Source of the DNA: an uncultured Acetatifactor sp. | Lineage (GTDB): Bacteria; Bacillota; Clostridia; Lachnospirales; Lachnospiraceae | Assembly: GCA_948896875.1 (NCBI GenBank) | Contig: CAQUWW010000015.1 | Span: 1 to 28,455, forward strand | DNA length: 28,455 bases | Reading direction: 5' to 3' | Made by a program: the position numbers and the translations under genes | The notes under the pieces: model-generated | Seen by the model: only the letters and a program-made list of their open reading frames with translations | Told to the model about the DNA's origin: nothing | Databases searched by the model: none | Shown: positions 23,547 through 28,455 of the stretch, one piece after another | Numbering within the stretch: position 1 is the first letter of the stretch | Layout: the number at the start of each line of letters is the position of its first letter

Positions 23547-24839
23547 ATGCTTAGTTTGGAATTCTTACAGTTTGCGGACAAGCTTCGCAGAAATCCCTGC
23601 GATAATCCCCGCCGCATTGGTTATGCGGCTCTGCGGCAGATTCAGGAAAATCGAATTCTTTCCGAAGACTGCGGCTGCCCCAATATGGCTCAAACCATGA
23701 CTCATATCGGAGGTATAAAAGCCGAATGGCTGACGCCTCCCGGCGCCCCCAAAGAAAAGGCCGTCATTTACGTCCATGGAGGCGGCTGGTCTCTGGGCGG
23801 CATTCGTCAGACCCGCCTTTTCCTGGCGCCTATGGTTCAACAGTTTCAGATTGCCACATTACATTTTGATTACCGGCTGATGCCGGAAAATCCATTCCCC
23901 GCCGGACTGGATGACTGTTTCTCCCTCTACCAGGGACTTCTTAAGGAGGGATGGCAGGCAGAAAATCTGGTTCTGGCCGGAGAATCCGCAGGCGCAAACC
24001 TTGCCCTGGCCCTGCTTCTTCGATTGAAAGAAGCACAGCTCTCTCTCCCTGCAGCCGTGACCTTAATGAGCCCCATCACCTTCATGGATACCATGGAAGG
24101 AAGTCACAGGGAGCTGGCAGATCTGGATCTGATTCTGGCGGAAGACAGCTTTATCCTCTGTGATGTGGCCAGGCTCTACGCACCGGGCTGGGACAAAAGG
24201 CACCCCTGGCTGTCTCCCCTTTACGGAGACCTGGAAGGCCTGCCGCCCATGCAGCTCTTTGCAGGAACAGATGAGCTGCTCTTCGACGACACCATTCGTT
24301 TTTACCACAAAAGCCGGCTGGCAGGCAACCAGGTTGAACTGATCATAGGCGATCACATGCTTCATTCCTGGCCTATTTTTATGAGAGATTTCCCCGAAGC
24401 CGAATCGGCTGTCCGGACCATGGCCGCCTTTATTCGCAGCCACCTTCTCCACGATGGCCAGGACCAGGAGTCCCGGTACGAAGACCGCCTGGTCAAAGCC
24501 GCGCTGGAAGAAATCGAGCAAAATTATGCGCAGGCCAATCTGTCAAAGCTGGCTGCTATTTACAATCAAACTCTATATGGATACAGCAAGCTTATCAAGA
24601 AACAAACAGGCTATAATTTTAAAGAGTTGTTAAAAAATAAGCGTTTATCTATTGTGGAACGCCAATTAATCACAACTGAGAAATCCATCAAAAACATAGC
24701 TCTGGAAGCAGGATACGAAAATATGACTCATTTTTACGAACTGTTCAGCGAAAAATATGGCAAAACTCCCCAAAAATACAGGGCTGATTTTCGTGTAAAA
24801 CAAAATTTTGCAAAAAGCGATAACAAAACAAGCAAATAA
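23547..24839 (+). CDS. Alpha/beta-hydrolase (HSL-type esterase) fused to an AraC DNA-binding domain
   Basis: The ATG at 23547 with AGGAGG ten bases upstream gives 430 residues. Residues about 55-300 are a hormone-sensitive-lipase-type alpha/beta-hydrolase: oxyanion motif HGGGW (77-81), nucleophile elbow GESAG (S147), acid D242 in AGTDELLFDD and H273 in HMLHSW, so the triad looks intact. After a short linker, residues about 312-415 are an AraC-type double helix-turn-helix (LSKLAAIYNQTLYGYSKLIK; IKNIALEAGYENMTHFYELF; KYGKTPQKYR). No signal peptide. One continuous frame with no stop supports a true fusion. It could be a transcription factor that senses acylated sugars, either by binding or by hydrolysing them; that is inference. 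It sits between the ROK repressor and the GH78 gene. I know of no named family with this architecture. Confidence 0.85.
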   Translation: MLSLEFLQFADKLRRNPCDNPRRIGYAALRQIQENRILSEDCGCPNMAQTMTHIGGIKAEWLTPPGAPKEKAVIYVHGGGWSLGGIRQTRLFLAPMVQQFQIATLHFDYRLMPENPFPAGLDDCFSLYQGLLKEGWQAENLVLAGESAGANLALALLLRLKEAQLSLPAAVTLMSPITFMDTMEGSHRELADLDLILAEDSFILCDVARLYAPGWDKRHPWLSPLYGDLEGLPPMQLFAGTDELLFDDTIRFYHKSRLAGNQVELIIGDHMLHSWPIFMRDFPEAESAVRTMAAFIRSHLLHDGQDQESRYEDRLVKAALEEIEQNYAQANLSKLAAIYNQTLYGYSKLIKKQTGYNFKELLKNKRLSIVERQLITTEKSIKNIALEAGYENMTHFYELFSEKYGKTPQKYRADFRVKQNFAKSDNKTSK

Positions 24840-24844
24840 GAAGA

Positions 24845-24873
24845 TTGTCAATTTAATAAACAGCGTTTAATAT
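24845..24873 (+). promoter_or_regulatory. SigA-type promoter of the GH78-transporter operon
   Basis: TTGTCA (24845-24850) and TAATAT (24868-24873), 17 bases apart, lie in the 56-base AT-rich gap after the esterase-AraC gene. Transcription would start only about 15-20 bases before the GH78 start codon. Confidence 0.55.
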
Positions 24874-24895
24874 TATAATACCAAAACTTGAAGGG

Positions 24896-27304
24896 ATGGT
24901 GAAACCCGACGAAATGAAAGGGAATTTATTTTCTTCCGATTCTGCCTGGATCTGGCTGGAAAAAGCACCGGATTGTAATTGTTACGGACAGTTTCGCACA
25001 GCTTTTTCCATACAGGATATGCCTGCTGCTTTTTCCACAAAACTTTATATCAGCGCAGAAGGACAATATGCCCTGTTTCTGAACGGGACCTATGTCCCCT
25101 CCGGACAATATGCGGATTTCCCCGAATACAAAGCCGTTCAGATGCCGGATATCACCCCTTTCCTGTCTTCGGGCAAAAACCTGCTGGAGATATGGGTCTG
25201 GTATCCCGGCACCGACACTTTGGTCTCCCGTCGGGAAACACCGGGCCTTCGTTTTGAAATCCGGCAAACCCCAAAACAGCGGGAAGAAAGCCAGCAGACC
25301 GAAAACCTGCCGGAAGCAAGTCAGCCCCTGGAAAGAATCCTGTGCTGCAGCAGCACTGCCTGTGAGGCCAGACTCCTTCCCGGCTATGTCCAGGGTCCTC
25401 TGGAGAACATCACTCCCCAGCTGGGTATGACCTTCCGCTATGAACCGCCGAAACCGCAGGCCTGGAAAAAAGCCGTTCTTTCCAATAAATCGGCTGTTCC
25501 CGTCCCCCGCCCGGTGAGAGAGCTGTCAGTGGGAACCGCTCCGGAAGTTTCTATAAAATCTCAGGGAATCTTCCGGTTAGCAGCAGACAATGCAGACAGC
25601 CCCTTCGGGGAACAGCTTTTGTCAGCCAATGGAAGCCCCGCCGGGAAAGGGGTTCAGGCAAAGGATGACAGTACTGCCGGAGAACGTCTGCAAAGAGCCG
25701 GGCTGTATTTCAGAGACTTCGGCTCCATGTCAAATGCAGGCTCCAGGAAGCTGCCTGCTCCATCCGGCCTGTCTCTCAAAGTCCGGTCCGGAGACGGTAT
25801 CTTCCTGCTTCTGGACCTGGGGCGTATGACCAGCGGCTACCTGGCGTTGGACATTACCTCACCGGAAGAAGCCAAAGTCGACATCGGTTTTGGCGAACAT
25901 CTGGAGGACCTGAGGGTGAGAACCAGTGTTGGCGGACGCAGCTTCGTCGTCACTTCCTGTATCGGGCCACAGCGCAGCCGCTTTGTCCATTATTTCCGTC
26001 GTTTGGGCTGCCGCTATCTGCAGATCTTTCTTCATTGCAGAGAGGCCGTGCTATACGAGGCAGGAATTCTTCCGGTCACTTATCCGGTAGATGAAAGTAT
26101 CTCCTTTGTGTCCAGCGATTCACTGCACAACCAGATTTACCGGACTGCAAAACGGACGCTTCACCTGTGTATGCATGAGCATTACGAAGACTGTCCCTGG
26201 AGGGAACAGGCCCTCTATGGATTTGACAGCCGCAATCAGATGCTTTCCGGCTATTATGCTTTCGGAGAGTATACATACCCCCGGGAAAACCTGCGGCTGC
26301 TGGCCCTGTCGCAGCGAAACGACGGTCTCCTGGAGCTATGTGCACCGGCCCGGGCCTCGATTACCATCCCTTCCTTCAGCCTTGCTTTTGTCGTGGCGTT
26401 GGAAGAATATTGCCGCTACAGCGGAGATCTGGACTTTGGCCGGGAAATGCTGGGCACTGCAAACCGCATTCTGGAAAGTTTTTTTGCACAAGTGAAAGAT
26501 GGCATTGCATGGAATTATTCGGATATTGGTTATTGGAATTTCTATGAATGGAACCCTCTCCTGGATGGGACTCCCATTCACCGCAGCGAGAAGGCTTCTC
26601 CTTCCGCAGACACCAGTCTGCAGCTGTTCGGCCTGCTGGCCACACAGAGAATGGTACTGCTGCATCAATATCTGGACCTGCCGGTCCATGCATTGGAGGA
26701 AAAATGCGGCATTCTGACAGAAGGTTTGGAACAGTTCTGGGACGAACAGGCGGGAGCCTATGTTTCTTTTCTGCCAAAAGAGGCCAAGCTCCAATATGCG
26801 GAGCTGGTTCAATCCCTTGCACTGTACACAAAGGCCTGCCCCGCCCGCCGGGCACCCGACCTATGCCGGGGCCTTATGGAAAACCGCTGGCTGCCTGTTA
26901 CCTTAAGCTACAGCATTTTTAAATATGAAGCACTGCTCCAGGAATCGGAACAGTATGCCGGTCCCGTATTCCACCAGATTGCCGAACGATGGGGGCATAT
27001 GCTCTATTCCGATGCCACCGCCTTCTGGGAAACCGACCGGGGCCCGGAGGATTTCGATGGTGCAGGAAGCCTCTGCCACGGCTGGAGCGGCATCCCTGTC
27101 TATCTGTACGGCAGATATCTGTCCGGCATCCATCCGGTATCCCCCGGCATCTGGTATCCGGATAAAAGAGCAGATTGTGGTGTCCATATCCTTTCCGCAA
27201 CACTGCAGGCCCCAAAAGCAACTATCAAAATCGGCGCCACTCCCGGACGGCGGCCGGAAAACTGGTTTTGTCTCCAGAATGCTGGAGAGAAAATATATTT
27301 GTAG
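24896..27304 (+). CDS. GH78-type alpha-L-rhamnosidase-like glycosidase, cytoplasmic
   Basis: An 802-residue protein without a signal peptide. N-terminal beta domains (about 15-125; ISAEGQYALFLNGTYVPSGQ) and a later one (about 290-395; LDLGRMTSGYLALDI) precede an (alpha/alpha)6 barrel. The barrel starts with EDCPWREQALYGFDSRNQ: D432, E437 and D444 keep the spacing of the GH78 acidic triad (Asp567, Glu572, Asp579 in Bacillus RhaB). E712 in TAFWETDRGPEDFDG fits the second catalytic Glu. Predicted to release terminal alpha-L-rhamnose or a similar sugar by inversion. A disordered insert rich in Gln, Glu and Ser lies at about 125-148, and another variable region at about 195-290. The exact start is uncertain (24896 or 24914), as the ribosome site GAAGGG touches the first ATG. 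Confidence 0.85.
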   Translation: MVKPDEMKGNLFSSDSAWIWLEKAPDCNCYGQFRTAFSIQDMPAAFSTKLYISAEGQYALFLNGTYVPSGQYADFPEYKAVQMPDITPFLSSGKNLLEIWVWYPGTDTLVSRRETPGLRFEIRQTPKQREESQQTENLPEASQPLERILCCSSTACEARLLPGYVQGPLENITPQLGMTFRYEPPKPQAWKKAVLSNKSAVPVPRPVRELSVGTAPEVSIKSQGIFRLAADNADSPFGEQLLSANGSPAGKGVQAKDDSTAGERLQRAGLYFRDFGSMSNAGSRKLPAPSGLSLKVRSGDGIFLLLDLGRMTSGYLALDITSPEEAKVDIGFGEHLEDLRVRTSVGGRSFVVTSCIGPQRSRFVHYFRRLGCRYLQIFLHCREAVLYEAGILPVTYPVDESISFVSSDSLHNQIYRTAKRTLHLCMHEHYEDCPWREQALYGFDSRNQMLSGYYAFGEYTYPRENLRLLALSQRNDGLLELCAPARASITIPSFSLAFVVALEEYCRYSGDLDFGREMLGTANRILESFFAQVKDGIAWNYSDIGYWNFYEWNPLLDGTPIHRSEKASPSADTSLQLFGLLATQRMVLLHQYLDLPVHALEEKCGILTEGLEQFWDEQAGAYVSFLPKEAKLQYAELVQSLALYTKACPARRAPDLCRGLMENRWLPVTLSYSIFKYEALLQESEQYAGPVFHQIAERWGHMLYSDATAFWETDRGPEDFDGAGSLCHGWSGIPVYLYGRYLSGIHPVSPGIWYPDKRADCGVHILSATLQAPKATIKIGATPGRRPENWFCLQNAGEKIYL

Positions 27305-27335
27305 TACATCTCATATGATACGAGGAGGAAATGAA

Positions 27336-28455
27336 ATGAAAAAAACGAAAAAATTATGCGCGCTGCTGCTGACCGCATCCATGGCACTGGCATTGGCCGC
27401 CTGCGGCAACAAGGAATCAGAATCTCAGAATCAATCTGAAACATCTCAGGATACGTCCGAGCAGACTACTCCCACAAGTTCCGCCGAAGAATCCACTGTG
27501 GAATCCTCTGCCGGCGCCGCCGAAGGTGAAGATATTGTCCTCACCTACTGGGCACAGTGGAGTGAAAACGAAGACGGTGTAGATGTCCTGAAAGAGGCCA
27601 TCGCCCGCTTTGAAGATGCCAACCCCGGTTATAAAGTACAGGTAAACTGGGCAGGACGCGATGTACGCGACATCCTGAGAACCAGCCTTGACTCCGGTAT
27701 CCACATCGATATCGTGGAAAGCGGTTTCGGCAACATCGCCGCCCTGGGCGAAGAATACCTGCAGGATCTGACTCCCTATATGAGCGGAAGCGAATTTGAA
27801 AAGGCTATTTCCGGCGGTATGGCCTCCTTCGCCAAAAGCTTTTCTTCCGATGGCGAATCCTGGTACTACATTCCTGCACGGCCTTTTGTAGGTACCTTTT
27901 TCTATAATAAGGAAATCTTTGCGGCAGCCGGCATTGAGACCCTGCCGAAGACCTGGGATGAATTTCTGGACTGCTGTCAGAAAATCAAAGATGCAGGTTA
28001 TGATCCCATCACAGTGGACGATGCCTATCAACAGAGTATGTATGGGCATTATCTGGGCATGATGAAAGGGACAGACTGGGTAGGGCAGCTGCTGACCCAG
28101 AAGGACAGCGAACTCTGGAACGATCCCGCCATCCTGCAGATGGCAGAGGATTTTGATGAGCTGCGGGAAAAAGGATACTTTGCTCCTTCCGTAGGATCCA
28201 ATGTATTCCCTTCCGCCCAAAACGGAGAGTTTGCCATGGGTACTGCCGCCATGTATTACAATGGCTCCTGGCTTCCCAATGAGGTGGCCGAGATTACCGG
28301 CGATGATTTCCAGTGGGGCGCCATGTTCTTCCCTGCGCCGGAAGGTTCCCTCTATCCCTACTCCACTTATACCACCGGCTGTCAGTTCTATGCTGTGACC
28401 AAAGTCTGTGAATATCCCGAAGCCGCTCTTGCTCTGCTCGAGGAATTCTCCTCCC
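27336..28455 (+). CDS. ABC sugar transporter solute-binding lipoprotein (CUT1-like), 5' part
   Basis: Start at the second of two close ATGs (27336), seven bases after GAGGAGG. A lipoprotein signal peptide ends in the lipobox LAAC (C23), followed by a Ser/Gln/Glu-rich tether (about 24-65). The binding domain starts with ITLTYWAQW-like DIVLTYWAQWSENEDG and includes FEDANPGYKVQVNW and the ligand-cleft region FFYNKEIFAAAGIETLPKTWDEF, typical of extracellular family 1 oligosaccharide-binding proteins. The reading frame is open for 373 codons to the right edge; the C-terminus and presumably two permease genes lie outside. It is 31 bases after the GH78 gene, so it probably brings in that enzyme's substrate. 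Confidence 0.92.
   Translation, partial: MKKTKKLCALLLTASMALALAACGNKESESQNQSETSQDTSEQTTPTSSAEESTVESSAGAAEGEDIVLTYWAQWSENEDGVDVLKEAIARFEDANPGYKVQVNWAGRDVRDILRTSLDSGIHIDIVESGFGNIAALGEEYLQDLTPYMSGSEFEKAISGGMASFAKSFSSDGESWYYIPARPFVGTFFYNKEIFAAAGIETLPKTWDEFLDCCQKIKDAGYDPITVDDAYQQSMYGHYLGMMKGTDWVGQLLTQKDSELWNDPAILQMAEDFDELREKGYFAPSVGSNVFPSAQNGEFAMGTAAMYYNGSWLPNEVAEITGDDFQWGAMFFPAPEGSLYPYSTYTTGCQFYAVTKVCEYPEAALALLEEFSS

Overview
The window looks like a chromosomal segment from an anaerobic, Gram-positive gut Firmicute, most likely a Lachnospiraceae (Clostridium cluster XIVa) member. The signs are consensus AGGAGG ribosome binding sites, TTGnnn-N17-TATnnT promoters, lipobox and VanW surface proteins, a class II GalT, ROK regulators and a Cys/His-repeat surface protein typical of that group. 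No rRNA, tRNA, CRISPR, transposon or phage genes were recognised.

Layout. (1) 1-2270, minus: the 5' part of a large membrane-anchored surface protein with 24 HxHxxxC repeats. It runs off the left edge and is interrupted by a one-base frameshift in a run of seven G. It has its own promoter and a leader of about 240 nt. (2) 2624-7526, minus: a tightly packed, partly ATGA-coupled set read in the order 35-residue membrane peptide, VanW protein, AIR-synthase/HypE-like protein, Lrp/AsnC regulator, class I/II aminotransferase, TrmL tRNA methyltransferase. (3) 7616-8230, plus: a membrane-anchored unknown protein, converging through a shared terminator on a triple-PepSY protein (8311-9477, minus) with 13-residue tandem repeats and a His-rich tail. 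(4) 9551-12450, minus: a B12-binding radical SAM protein downstream of a metallophosphoesterase. (5) 12650-15425, minus: galK-galT (Leloir pathway), divergent from hflK-hflC (15737-17700, plus). (6) 17708-28455: a divergent carbohydrate-utilisation locus. The minus arm is GH38 alpha-mannosidase, ROK-family sugar kinase and GmhA-like SIS isomerase. The plus arm is a ROK repressor, an alpha/beta-hydrolase fused to an AraC DNA-binding domain, a GH78 alpha-L-rhamnosidase-like enzyme and an ABC solute-binding lipoprotein cut by the right edge.

How they fit together. The lipoprotein probably captures an oligosaccharide. The two glycosidases lack signal peptides and so act inside the cell, and the ROK kinase and SIS protein could process released sugars. 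The two regulators lie next to each other and read away from the mannosidase arm. The most unusual item is the esterase-AraC fusion at 23547-24839: its visible catalytic residues are intact, so it may be a transcription factor whose sensor domain is, or derives from, an enzyme acting on acylated glycans. The second is the G7 tract in the surface protein gene, a candidate phase-variation switch.
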